64,000 nt of DNA, from NCBI RefSeq assembly GCF_019320115.1, contig NC_089591.1:21678502-21742501 (forward strand), written 5' to 3'. Positions 37,500-49,800 of this stretch are shown here, one piece after another. This stretch comes from Miscanthus floridulus (lineage: Eukaryota > Streptophyta > Magnoliopsida > Poales > Poaceae). The notes under the pieces are model-generated. The model had not been told where the DNA came from. It saw nothing but the letters and a program-made list of their open reading frames with translations, and ran no database searches. The position numbers were made by a program, and so were the translations under genes. Numbering within the stretch: position 1 is the first letter of the stretch; every line of letters starts with the position of its first letter.

Positions 37500-40480
37500 A
37501 ATCTTGCCCCGAGATTTAAAAGACCTACCATTTTTCATAAAAGGAGGGATAAACTTCATGTAAGAAATCTTCCCTTTCTCATGTAGCATCTTGCTCACTA
37601 TGATTATTCCACATCACTTTGTGAAACTTGATCACATGGTTTCAAGTTACCCTATCCTTGCTATCTATAATTTGCACCGGCTTCTCTTCATAGGCTAGAT
37701 CTGATTCTAACTTGATATCACTGACCTCCACTCTTTCTTCTGGAACACGTAAACATTTCTTTAATTGGGATACATAAAAAACATTGATGATAGCCCTCAT
37801 TTCTGTAGGTAACTAGATCTTGTAGGCTACTCTTCCACTTTTCTCAATGATTGGATATGGACCTACATATCTAGGTGCAAGCTTTCTTTTTACCCCAAAC
37901 CATTGTACCCTTTTCATTGGTGACACTTTTAGGTATACATAATCACCTACTTCAAATTCAATGGGTCTTCTTCTCTTGTCCACATAGCTTTTCTGCCTTG
38001 ATTGAGCAACTTCTATATGTTGTTGAATGATATGCACCTACCCTTTAGCATCTTTGACAAAATCAATACCATAGTATCTCCTTTCTCTGGGTTCAACCCA
38101 ATTCAAAGGAGTTCTACATTTACTGGCCATACAAAGCTTCAAAAGGAGCCATCTTAATACTCTCTTAATAACTATTGTTGTAGGAAAACTCAGCTAAAGG
38201 TAACCATTTTCCCATGAACCTTTTGAAGAGATGACACAAACTCTCAACATGTCTTCCAATACTTGATTCACACATTCAGTTTGCCCAGAGGTCTAAAGGT
38301 GATAGGCAGAACTTCTGACTAAGTTGGTGCCTAACATTTTGTGCAAATGTTCCCAAAAATGAGCAGTGAATTGAGGCCCTCTGTCAAACACAATGGTTCT
38401 TGGCATGCCATGTAGACTGTACTATATGGGATATATACAACTCAGCATACTCATGTGGTCGATAGTTGGTTCTTACTAGAATGAAATGTGCAGACTTAGT
38501 TAGGCGATCCATAATCACCCATATGGTATCATAATTCTTATGAGTAGGTGGAAGTCCAACAATAAAATCCATGCTAACTTCTTCCCACTTCCAATCTAGA
38601 ACAGATAGTGGTTGAAGCAGTCCAGAAGGTTTCAAATGAATAGCCTTAACTCAGCAACAATTATCACATTTAGCAACATAAGCTACAATCTCCTTCTTCA
38701 TTTGGTCCACCAAAAATGGTTCTTTAAGTCTTGATACATTTTGCTACTACCCGGATGAATGGATAGTTTAGAAGAGTGAGCCTCTCCTAAGATCTGGTTT
38801 CTAAGTTCCTTATCCTTTGGCACTACTAGTCTATCTTTAAACCATAGAATATCGTTCTCATCTACCCTAAAATATTTAGTCTCTTGCTCTTTCATCTTTC
38901 TTTTGATGTGGAACACACCTAGATCGGTCTTCTAAAGCTTGATGATCTTGCCCTTGAGAGAACAACTGATCATAATATTGTGCAGCATAGCAGGATGTAA
39001 CAAATTGAAACCATCTTCTAATAGGGAATTGCAATGAGACTTTCTGCTCAAAGCGTTTGCAACAACATTCGCTTTGCCAGGATGATAATGTACTTCTAAA
39101 TTATAATCTTTGATCAGTTCTAGCCATCTTCTCTAGTCTCATATTCAGTTCGGGTTGAGTGAAGATATACTTAAGACTTTTATGATCGGTGTAGTTATGA
39201 CACACATTGCCAAGCAAATAGTGTCTCCACATCTTCAATGAATGGACAACTGCCGCTAATTCCAAGTCATGAGTTGGGTAATTGACTTCATGCTTCTTTA
39301 GCTAACATGAGGCATAAGCAATGACTTAGCCTTCCTACATAAGAACACATCCTAAATCAGTACCTAATGCATCACAAAACACAATAAAAGGTTTCTTGAT
39401 ATCAGGTTGTGCCAAAATAGGAGCTGAAGTCAACAAAGTCTGTAAAGTGTGAAAAGTAGCTTCACACTCCGGAGTCCATACAAACTTCTCATCTTTCTTA
39501 AGCAATCTTGTCATTGGCTTGGCAATTTCAGAGAAGTCCAGAATGAACCGACAGTAGTAACCTGCTAAACCAAGAAAACTCTGAACTTCATGAACTAAAG
39601 TTAGGGCGTTCCAATCCATGACTTCTTATACCTCAGAGGGGTCTATGGAGATCCCATTATCTGACAACATGTGTCCTAGAAAAGGTACCTTTCAAAGCCA
39701 AAACTCACATTTGCTAAACTTAGCACACAACTTATGTTCTCTTAGTCTGGTTAGTACAATTCTCAGGTGTTTTGCGTGATCCTCCTCAATTTCTAAATAG
39801 ATCAGAATGTCATCGATCAACACAACCATGAACTTATCTAGTTCAGGCATGAACACTGAATTCGTCAGATACATAAAGTATGCAGGTGCATTTTTTATCC
39901 CAAAGGACATGACCAAATACTCATACCGGCCATACCTAGTGGAAAAAGCAGTTTTAGGTATGTCTTCTGGTCTGATTTTAATCTGATGGTAACCAGATCT
40001 CAAATTGATCTTGGAGAACACCTGAGCCCATGATAATTGATTGAATAAGATATCAATTCAAGGCAAAGGATACTTGTTCTTGACCATTACGATATTAAGT
40101 GGTCTATAGTCCTCACACATCCACTAAGGATTTGTCTTTCTTCTTCACAAATAAGGTGGGACAACCCCATGAAGATGAGCTAGGTCAAATGAGACCTTTC
40201 TCTAAGAGCCCTTGTAATTAGACCTTAAGCTCAGCTAACTCATTTGGTGGCATTCTATATGGCCTCCGAGAGATGGGTGTTGTACCTGGCAATAACTCAA
40301 TCTTAAACTCTACATCCCTGTCGGGTGGCAACCTAGGCAATTCATCTAGAAATACATCCAGGAAACTCACATACCACTAGAATATCAAGTAGCATTGTGG
40401 TCTGAATAGCACCAGTGAAGTTTTGGAGATCAAGTTCTCTAGGAAGTGGCACTAAGAAAGCATTGTTACTCTAGGGTTCT
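37500..40480 (-). pseudogene. pol: chromovirus pol: RT, RNase H, integrase, chromodomain
   Basis: In the element's direction: RT at about 40270-39692 with [39 protein letters not shown] and a catalytic box [10 protein letters not shown] (Leu instead of Phe/Tyr before IDD). The connection and RNase H start is at 39619-39335 (SFLGLAGYYCRFI, CDALGTDLGCVLM). The integrase zinc region is at 38916-38650 (HPGSSKMYQDLKNHFWW), the core at 38635-38384 (MDFIVGLPPTHKNYDTIWVI, DRLTKSAHFI), and the integrase C-terminus at 38037-37813 (RQKSYVDKRRRPIEFEVGD, RKLAPRYVGPYPI). A chromodomain-like tail at 37800-37540 includes FYVSQLKKCLRVPEE and VIKFHKVMWNNHSEQ. Stops and frame changes separate the pieces. Confidence 0.85.
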
Positions 40481-40800
40481 CTCAACATGATGGTTCTAGT
40501 TGAAGTGTCAATGAGAACTCCATGGCCACTCATCCACTTCATACCCAAGATTACATCTACCCCCAACCCTGGCAATACTACAAGATCTAAGGTATACTCT
40601 CAGTTGCTTATTGAGATGCACACATCTCTGACTATCTAGTTGGAAGGGATATTATTTCCGGTTGCACTTATGCAATAACCACCTTTATCTACAGTAACTA
40701 CCCTTTGATCATGCTTGGATCCAAATATTTGACTCATAAATGAATGTGAAGCTCCAGAATCAAATAAAACAACTGTGGGATGTTAGGTTCACAAGAAATG
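40480..40800 (-). pseudogene. chromovirus aspartic protease of element A
   Basis: The minus strand at 40761-40747 encodes the retropepsin active site DSGAS, within PTVVLFDSGASHSFMSQIFG. Further on come VVTVDKGGYCIS and LPGLGVDVILGMKWMSGHGV, the second conserved block of this protease. It would cut the gag-pol precursor. At least one in-frame stop (after the CIS block) is present. It lies between the gag knuckle and RT, as usual for this lineage. Confidence 0.8.
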
Positions 40801-40864
40801 TACTTGAAGTAACAACTTCACTTGAAGGGATCTCTTCTAGGGTGGTATAGTACATGTGTCCCTA

Positions 40865-41953
40865 ACGTCCATTTGGATTACCCTGCTTCTAGGTTGTTGT
40901 TGTTCTTCGGATAGGTGCAATTCCTTGACCAATGGCCAGTCTTGTTGCAGTTCCAGCATGGCATACTGCTAGGTGGAATGTTGGAGCTTCCTTGTCCTAT
41001 GCTACCCTTTGGTAGGGCAATACAAAAGGCCTTGCGATACACTTTCTGGTTCTGACTGGTCTGTACCTTCCTCTGAGGTGGTCTATACTTTGGACCGGGT
41101 GGGCAAAACTAAGGTCTTGCAGTAGTAGGAGCTTTTGGCTAAGACGCACCTACTTCATAAACTCTCTTGCGAGGCTTGGATGCTAAATAGATGTTGTTTT
41201 GATTCTCTTGGGTTAAAGCATCACTAACAAACTCATTGAAAGTGGCACATTTTCTATTAGCTAGTATCTTCATCATCTTCAGACTAAGCCCCATCTTGAA
41301 ACTAGCAATCTTCTTTGCATCGATATCCACAAACTCTGTGGCATAACTTGACAAATTGTTAAAGGCATGCAGATACTCAGTTAGACTCTTGGTTCCATGC
41401 GTCAGCCTCATGAATTTTGTATGTTTCATACTCATAAGACCTGGGGAATATAATGTACCCTAAATGTAGCCTTAAACTGGTTCTAGGTAATTTGAGCATC
41501 CTCAAGCAAAGTGGATCGATGATGACTCCACTAAATTCCTACAAGCCCCTGTAGCTAGTGTGACCCGTATTCTATCTTTAGGTGCTCGGTGAGCCTTAAG
41601 AGATGGAACTTCTTCTCAATTGTATTCATCCATTCATCTACCTACAATGGCTCTTCTGCATCCTTAAAAATAGGAGGCTTGGTGTCAAGGAAGTCCTTAA
41701 AAGTGCTAAACTAGTTAGGTTCATGTCCTTGGTGTTGGTCCCTTCCTCCGTCCATGGCCATCATTCTGCATGAGACCATGCAACACTTCTCCCATGGAAA
41801 GTTGGTCTCCATGACTTGGGCCATCATCTCCACTAGCATAGGATGTGGTGGTGGTGGGAGGTCCTCATTGCCATTGCCACGGGCACCACTACCACCCGCA
41901 TCATCTCCACAAGCTCCCCTACGAGTGTGCATCATCTGCAGATTTGCAACCAC
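40865..41953 (-). pseudogene. gag: chromovirus gag of element A
   Basis: The frame opens at 41953 (MVANLQMMHTRRGACGDDAG) and has a proline run (DLPPPPHPML). The capsid part reads FKDFLDTKPPIFKDAEEPLQ and VDEWMNTIEKKFHLL, then shifts frame to 41435-41139 (TKSLTEYLHAFNNLSSYATE, FNEFVSDALTQEN). A CCHC zinc knuckle, CWNCNKTGHWSRNC, is encoded at about 40965-40920. The gag builds particles and binds the genomic RNA. A frameshift near 41440 and several stops inactivate it. Confidence 0.8.
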
Positions 41954-42280
41954 AAGTAATTATTGATGATGCTAGAAAAATTGTAGAGGAATTATATAAT
42001 TATGCCAAACTGAATTTACTAGAGAGAATATATATTCATACAATAAAACAGAGGCACAATAATTCATTTCCACAACCATACACCATCAATTATATTACTT
42101 AACAATGCATTCCGTATATGCCAAATTGCTTGCCAACACAATGGGCATTCATTAAAAGTGCAACCACAACATGGATTACATGCAAGGTTTCAAGAGTACA
42201 TCAAAGGGTACATCATGAGATCTAAGTAATTTATGAGTTCATTACATAAATAATCGAAGATAGAGAGCTAATGCATCTAG
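41954..42280 (-). other. spacer between the upstream ORF and gag in A
   Basis: AT-rich 327 bp with no supported frame. It separates the stop of the upstream frame (42281-42283) from the gag start. Confidence 0.4.
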
Positions 42281-43363
42281 CTAGATACTATAGCTAAGCA
42301 ACTCCTCGGGGTGGTCGCTGTCGATGTCGGACACACCATCACCATGGTCATCCTCAAAAGGCTTTATCTCCACATCTTTAGGCTCATCCTCGGTGTCCAC
42401 CTCCATGCCATCATCCTCTGCAATCAACACATTAGGATCTTCTTCCACCACAGGAGCTGGAGGAAGAATTAGATTCACCATGTTATTGAGATGATGAACA
42501 TCTAGCTATAGCTCCTCAATCTGGCATATGAGTTCCTGCTCTCTATGATCAAACTCCATTGCCTGCCTAGTAGCCTAAAACATGGTCTAGATTCTAGCTG
42601 CCTCCCTAGTTTTAGCAAGGTGAATGACCTCGTCCCTCTCAGCACAGATGTCCTATAACTCAGCCCTCGTTGCATCTCTTTCTGCAACAGCATTCACCAA
42701 CTGAACCTGGCGAGCTTCTAAAGCTATAATAGCATTGTTGGTTTCCCGCTAAGCCTCTCTAGCTGCCCTTTGATGCCTACGCACACACCCTCATAGCTGG
42801 CGTTGTGTGGCCTATGCTCATTGGAGCACTAGCATGCAATTGACATAACTATCTTGGCGATAGTAGAACTTCTTCAAGACGGTGAACATAGCACTCATAG
42901 CAGCACTAAAGCTTTCTGCTCACTCATCATGGTCTCTTACCAGTGCATTGCCGCCTGGCTACATCCAAGCGGTCATCGACGGATCCACCCAGGGAAAGGT
43001 CCCGGCTAGACCATTGACAAGCTCATCACCAAACTCTTAATAGATCTCACTCAGTGCTTCCAAAGCTACCACTTGGGAACCTTCCCAAGGAGACTGCCAT
43101 CTAACTCAATACTCCAACCCTGCCATTGTGGATTGTTTGCACAGGCTAGAATGGTCATCCACACATCATACCACGGCTATCCCTCAGCTACCACTTCCCC
43201 CTAGAAGTAGCAGGGTGGTTCAGCGTACCCAACCTGAGTTTAGCACCCTCCATAGCAAGGTAGGAGTGCCAAACATAGCCAGCAATGTGTCACTGTGAGG
43301 CGGGGCTCCTGGTGCTTCCATCTATAGCAAAGTGCGCAACTCTTGTGAGAGGATATAATACAT
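42281..43363 (-). pseudogene. extra ORF upstream of gag in element A
   Basis: From ATG at 43361-43363 to the TAG at 42281-42283 there are 1083 bp, exactly 361 codons in one frame with no net frameshift. It is interrupted by about 16 stops, of the kinds that C-to-T or G-to-A changes make from Gln, Arg or Trp codons. Readable parts are MYYILSQELRTLL, SDTLLAMFGTPTLLWRVLNS, a heptad-like charged region (ALEARQVQLVNAVAERDATR) and an acidic tail (EDDGMEVDTEDEPKDVEIKP). Zinc and catalytic motifs are absent. An extra frame before gag has been reported for the rice elements RIRE3 and RIRE8 (from memory). The function is unknown. Confidence 0.6.
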
Positions 43364-44114
43364 GAGAAGAAAATCAATTAATGGGGTAAGCAATTATAAT
43401 TAAGGGAGGGATGCAACAATGTAAGTGCATGAGTGAACATGATGCATGCACGTTCCATACGTCCTCATGAATCTTAGGAAGAATTTAAAATTCTAGCGAC
43501 ATACACTGGTGGCATACATATGTTCTCTCAATATATGCAACTAATCGGCTACATGATTCGTTGTTAGTGTACCTACACAAGAATTTCATTTCAGCCCAAC
43601 CCAACACTTATATATACAAAAATGTAAATTTGGGCTCTAGGTTGCAACTAAATACTTCCATATATGTATATCCAAACATATACTTCTATACCAAAGCTAC
43701 CTGATGACAATTTATAACCCACAATTAAATACGCACCATACACACATGCAAGCATGCATATACAGCCGTATCAAAGCTAGCTCTCCCCGACCACATGTTC
43801 ACATCTTGCGGTTATGCCACTTATCAACTTACCTTCTTACCTTGGCATAGGGGCATTCGATCCATACATTACCACTAAAGTGAATGGCATCCATACAATA
43901 GCACGTCGTATGGACAAGCAAAAGTAAAACCCCCATGTTAGTACTTAATTAGCCACCTGATAGTCCTTAACTAGGAATAAAGGATACGACCACTAGGCAT
44001 ACTCTGTATTTAAAAAAATAGATTTTTAACACACCTATATAGCTATAAGTTGTCAAACTGATTTTATTAAACAAAACATTTGTTTTTAATACCCATATGA
44101 CTAGTTTAGTGTTG
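43364..44114 (-). other. 5' leader of element A
   Basis: About 750 bp of AT-rich untranslated DNA between the primer site and the upstream frame. No gene is supported. Confidence 0.45.
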
Positions 44115-44134
44115 AACCTTGCTCTAATGCTAGT
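44115..44134 (-). other. primer-binding site of element A
   Basis: Just inside the 5' LTR the minus strand reads actagcattagagcaaggtt. The tagcattagagc part matches 9 of 12 bases of TGGTATCAGAGC, the initiator Met-tRNA complement used by chromoviruses. Confidence 0.6.
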
Positions 44135-44762
44135 TGTAATAGAACCGTCCAATTTATAAGAGCACAAGTACAATAGCAATCACCGAAGCAATCAAACCAT
44201 CATAATTGAGCCCATATAAACCCGGTAGTCCGATGAAATCATGAGGGATCTCAAACAAACCAACATACAATCCAAGATCGTACATGATTCAACACAACCA
44301 GTCACATGTTACATCACAGTTCACAAATAGTTCACAAGTATCTCACATACATTGGAGTTCACATAGTTATTACAAACCAAATTTAAATAGCGAAAGCAAA
44401 TTAGTTTAACAACAACATCACACATAGTTCAAATACATACCAGTGCTATGGTCATTCCAGCAAAAGTAGAATAGAGGGGATACTCAAGAGTACCATGCCC
44501 CATGGTTTAGTCCTCATCCACGATAGGATGAAGGTAGTTCTTACAGTACCCATGGTACATCATGTCATCTGCAACAAGAGGGAATAAACCCTGAGTACGA
44601 GAATGTACTCAGCTAGACTTACCCATCATAAACTAGAAATAATATGACACCAAGGAGTATGCAAGGCTTTATTGGTGGAGTTAGCCTAACAACATTTTGC
44701 ATAAAAGCATAAGTAACATAACTTGGAGATTTAATATCTCTAGCATCAATTTGGATACCTAT
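44135..44762 (-). repeat. 5' LTR of A, piece next to the primer site
   Basis: This aligns with 32525-33143 of the 3' LTR. It ends at the target duplication CCTAT (44758-44762) of element B. It contains the gamma exon-like block at 44507-44568 (62 nt, DDMMYHGYCKN, stop TAA). Confidence 0.8.
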
Positions 44763-46642
44763 TGTCATAGAACTGACCAATTTATAAGAGCACAAGTACA
44801 AAAACAATCGCCGAAATGATCAAATTCTCGCACTTGATCCCATATAAACCCTGGTAGTCAACTAAAACCTCGAAGGATTTCAAACCAACTTGCATACAAC
44901 CAAGATCATTGTAATTCAACATAACATATCGTATGTTACAACATTTCACAGATGGTTGCAAATAAGTTACAACACCTCAGAGTCATTGTTATTACAAAGC
45001 AAGTCTTGTAAAGTACGCAGAAGCAAATAGTTTAACTTACACACCTGAGTTCAAATACAAATACTGGTTCGCTGATCACAACCCGCAAAAGCATTCAGAT
45101 AAGAGAAATAGAGATCATGCCCATGATCTAGTCTTCATCACCCGCCAGGTGGAGACAATACTTACAGAATCCTTGATATAGAAGGTCATCTACAACAAGA
45201 GGGAATAAACCTGAGTACGAGAATGTATTCAGCAGACTTACCCATCATAAACCAAAACAAATGACACCAAGGATTATGCATAGCTTAATTTAGTGGATCT
45301 AGCTGACACTTTCTTTTTGCAGAAAAGCATAAGTAATAATGATCAACTCATAACCTGAACTAGCAGTGACTTTTAGCCATTAGCCTGTCATCTATATTAG
45401 CACCTGTACTAAGCAATCATTTTATTAAGATGCAAACATTAATAACCATATCAGGTATAAATTGTGGCAACATTATCATCATCATCCATTTAACCATATC
45501 GTTAAATTAATTGAATCTACGTTGTCGCTGCTCAGTCAAGTTCTCACTATCCGGGTGAGATGGCGATTCGAATCGATTCCTATCTAGCTAGAGGGGTATT
45601 CCTAAACACAAACCCTGCTTCCCCTGTCAAGGTCGTAAACGAGTCACCTTTGGTACAATTCAGGAGTCGTGAGTCTGAATAGATCGACATTCTCAGAGAA
45701 CCACTCTACCAAGGTTGTTCGGGACTCTAACCCGCCTTGGACTTATGCCAATGGCTCTCTGCACATCCTTACTACCTCTAGAATGCACGCCACTACTCAG
45801 TGTCCCTAGCCTGAGTCGAGCTACTAGGCTTCACGGTTGGAACGACTTATTCAGCCTAGCTAAGTGTTAGGCTACGTTCAACACAACATAAGGACGTACA
45901 GCATATCGGTCCTTAAACGACTCAGACGGAGTCACTATGTCCAAACCTACACAAGACTCCACCCGGTCTTAATTCATTATTAACATGGTTCTTTTCCACG
46001 ATAGCAAATATAGCCAACCATGATCCACCTCATCCTAAAGCTCGCAGGTGATAGGAAATCACCTAACTTCTACCGCACTAAGCATGGCTAAGCATTTAAC
46101 CCGTTCCTGAACTTAAATAGGATTTAGTGCAATATCTGGACAAGGATGGATATATAATGCAACAATTGGTTCCAAACAATTCCTATACTTAATGCATCAT
46201 CAACGAATAAAAGATACTCAATGTATTTGTGAAAACATGGGAGGCTTAATATGCTTTGGGGCTTGCCTTTCAGGAACAAGGAAGGCTGGTGGTCAGGGCA
46301 CTCGGGCAACTCCTCCGTGGTAGCTGCTTCATTGGCTTCCTGCACCTCGGGCTCCTCCTCCTGGTTGGCTCCCTTGAACTCCAGCAACGTCACTCCCTCC
46401 GACACACCTATTGCATGAATGCACAAGATAAATATCATGGATGCATATGAATGAATGTTAGGGATGCTCGAGGAATGCGCATGTTCACTGTAGTTTGCAT
46501 ATTCCAACTTAAGCCCTATTCAAATCACTTTACTTACCAAGTTTATACAACCTAATGTATAATTGCTCATCTTCAGTTAATGACCTAGCACCTACACCTA
46601 AGCATATTCTCAAGTTAGGCTAACCCCTAAACAATCAACGAG
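44763..46642 (-). repeat. left LTR of B (3' part only)
   Basis: This aligns with the last 1.9 kb of the LTR at 57441-62208 in inverse orientation. It stops abruptly at aatcaacgag (46642), which corresponds to about 60331 in C. Confidence 0.8.
45128..46591 (-). CDS. LTR-embedded spliced ORF, copy in B
   Basis: Blocks on the minus strand: alpha 46591-46538 (54 nt) between a gtgtAG acceptor and an intact GTAAGT donor, reading SLTEDEQLYIRLYKLG; beta 46407-46267 (141 nt) between gcaatAG and the GC donor AAAG/GCAAGC, containing VSEGVTLLEFKGANQEEEPE and ELPECPDHQPSLFLK; gamma 45189-45128 (62 nt) after ttgtAG, reading DLLYQGFCKYCLHLAGDED then TAG. Phases connect (G+GT, G+AT) and there is no stop in the joined frame. 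Acidic middle, Cys/His C-terminus. The start must lie in an upstream exon that I could not place and that this truncated LTR lacks. Function unknown. Confidence 0.45.
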
Positions 46643-46653
46643 TGGTTGGAGCC
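46641..46653. repeat. 13-bp templated filler at a junction
   Basis: agtggttggagcc joins the truncated LTR to the D-derived piece. The identical 13-mer lies 64 bp away at 46705-46717 inside the D piece, so it was probably copied from there during end joining. Confidence 0.6.
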
Positions 46654-46887
46654 TATGACAACTGGTGGGTAGGGGGCAGCATCAAGTGCAATTTTTGGCT
46701 CTACAGTGGTTGGAGCCACCCTCCTCAACATCAGAGCTAATGGCACCACTATAGACAGAGGCGTCCGCTTCCCTAGTGTGTTCTCCATCACCACCGTCAC
46801 CTTCCCTCTAGGCCAGCTCTACAACTTTGGGAGCCTAGCCTATGTCGCCAATTGCTATGGTGAGCTTTGTCCACTTCATGGGGCCAT
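46652..46887 (-). mobile_element. fragment of element D inside B
   Basis: 236 bp matching 62209-62447 in inverse orientation, with a handful of differences. It covers the last bases of the D LTR (cctatgaca), the D leader (actggtgggtagggggcag) and the first gag codons, and stops at ggggccat, the exact place where solo LTR C sits in D. Here the gag-side frame is open (TVTFPLGQLYNFGSLAYVAN), while D itself has an extra C that shifts it. Confidence 0.8.
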
Positions 46888-49800
46888 TGTCACATAACTG
46901 ACCAATTTATAAGAGCACAAGTACAAAACACAATCGCCAAAACGATTAAATTCTCGAACTTGAGCCCATATAAACCCGGTAGTCAACCGAAATCTCGAAG
47001 GATTTCAAACCAACTTGCATACAACCAAGATCACAGTAATTCAACATAACATATCGTACGTTACAACATTTCACAGACGTTCGCAAATAAATTACATCAT
47101 CACAGAGTCATCGTTATTACAAAACAAGTCTTGTAAAACATGTGGAAGCAAATAGTTTAACTCACACACCCGAGTTCAAATACACATACTAGTTCGCTGA
47201 TCATAGCCCACAAAAGCATTCAGATAAGAGAACAGAGATCATGCCCATGATCTAGTCTTCATCACCCGCCGGGTGGAGACAATACTTACAGAATCCCTGA
47301 TATAGGAGGTCATCTGCAACAAGAGGGAATAAACCCTGAGTATAGGAATGTACTCAGCTAGACTTACCCATCGAAAAACAAAACAAACGACACCAAGGAT
47401 TATGCATAGCTTAATGTAGTGGATCTGGCTGACACTTTCTTTTTGCGAAAAAGCATAAGTAATAATGATAAACTCTTAACCTGAACTAGCAGTGACTTTT
47501 AGCCATTACCCTGTCAACTATATTAGCACCTGTACTAAGCAATCATTTTATTAGGGTGCAAACATTAATAACCATATTAGGTATTCATTGTGGCAACCTT
47601 ATCATCATCTTCCATTTAACCATATCATTAAATTAATTGAATCTACGTTGCCGCTGCTCAGTCAAGTTCTCACTATCCGGGAGAGACGGCGATTCGAATC
47701 GATTGCTATCTAGCTGGAGGGGTATTCCTAAACACAAACCCTGCTTCCCCCGTCAGGGTCGCAAATGAGTCACCTTTGGTATGATTTAGGAGTCGCGAGT
47801 CCGAACAGATCGACATTCTCAGAGAACCACTCTGCCAAGGTTGTTCGGGACTCTAACCCACCTTGGACTTATGCCAATGGCTCTCCGCACATCCTTACTA
47901 CCTTCGTAATGCATGCCACTGCTCGCGTCCCCGGCCTGAGTCGAGCTACTAGGCTTCACGGTCGGAATGACTTATCCGGCCAGCTAAGTGTTAGGTTGCA
48001 TTCAACATGACATAAGGACGTACAGCGTATCGGTCCTTAAACGACTCAGACAGAGTCACTATGTCCAAACCTATACAAGACTCCGCCCGATCTTAATTCA
48101 TTATTAACATGGTTCTTTTCCATGATAGCAAATATAGCCAACCGTGATCCACCTCATCCTAAAGCTCGTAGGTGACAGGAAATCACCTAACTTCTACCGC
48201 ACTAAGCATGGCTAAGCATTTAACCCGTCCTGAACTTAAATAGGATTCCAGTGCGATATCTGGACAAGGAAGGATATATAATGCAGCAGTTGGTTCAAAC
48301 CTTTACATAAATTGTCTACACTTATGAACTTATGAAATTGTCTACAATTCATTTTCAGACCCCAAAGCATGATTCAAACCTTTACCAGGTCGAATTCTTT
48401 AATCAACAGAAATCTGTCTTCACAAGACAGAGAGTAGGCAAAACTGGAACCTAACTTTGAATAGCTGTAGTTCCTAAACTACTGGGCCAAATGCCATCAA
48501 ATTTTGACATGAGCTAGATACATAAATTATCTACAACTTTTGTATTCACCCCATTGATAGAAGACCCTATTATCATGGGGAACTTTATAAAGTCCCCAGA
48601 ACTGTCCAGAAGGACATAATGCAAACAAAATAATTATTAACTTATGATGTAAACACATAATTGTACAAAACTAACTTTACTCACTCATTACATACATCAC
48701 AAGAACACCAGAAAGTAAGGTGTTCATCACCACATAATTTCTTTTAATACCTTTCTTAATTTATCTAATTAATTAGGGGAAATGATAAACATATATTAAA
48801 ACTTCATCATTAAATCTACAAAAATTACAATGGGTACTACATGCTCTAAGTAGGCTACCATAAAAATTTCATACCATTTGAGCAAGTATAACAGCCTACA
48901 CAAAAATGATAAGACATAATAGCTTAAAATGACATAATTAGGAAACCTTAGTGAAAAGTAGTCAAGCAATAGACTTCATATTTTTCCTAGCATCCTTTAG
49001 GTACTAGGATGCTCCCCACAAAATTTTATGGTCATAGGATTCCTAGATAATTTACAAAAAGTCACACAAGTATCAATCAATGATAAAAGGAAAATCTATA
49101 ACTCAAAAACTATACATGCAATGACTCTCAAATTTTTACCAGAGCTTCCAATAAGCAAGAATAGCTCACCCACAAAATTTCATAATTTTTGCAGCACAGA
49201 AACACAAGATATAATTTAAACAATTTTGTATGCATTTACAAACACATTTCAAGTTCCTATTTTATTCATTCAAAATTTCCACTTCAAGTGCTCATGTCAT
49301 ATTTTTATTAAATACTAGACTTCACTGTGATTCTACCAAAATTTGAATCACACCATTTGGATCTACCAATTTGGAGATACAAAATTCACAAAACAGCATT
49401 CAAATCAGCAAATTTGAACTATCCTATAGCTAAACTGTCACTGACGCGTGGGACCCGCGTGTCAGCCGGGCCCGCTGGTTAGTGAGACAGAAATAGGGGA
49501 GACGGCATGCGACGGTGCGGCAGCGGCGAAGCTCGCCGACGGCGAGGACTCCGATAACACCGAGGGCACCTACATGGTCTACGTGACGAGATGCGTCGGA
49601 TGATACTACCGGCAAGGCCTAAAGCTAACCGGAGGTAGCTCGTCGCCGATGAAGGCGGCACAACGGAGCTCTGGCGCGAGGTACAGACGGCGGTGAGCCC
49701 CCAATGCCCCTCCCGAGCTCGGTATGAGCTTCACGGGGTCACCACAGAGCTAACCAAGTAGAGAAAGGAGGACGAGAGGGTCCCGGTGGTGGTTGGCCGC

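Noticed and set aside
46653..46887. The internal region of B as the natural interior of the long-LTR family
   Set aside because: It includes the end of the D LTR and the D leader, and meets the LTR exactly at the C insertion site, where removing C and one ATGGC restores the D frame.
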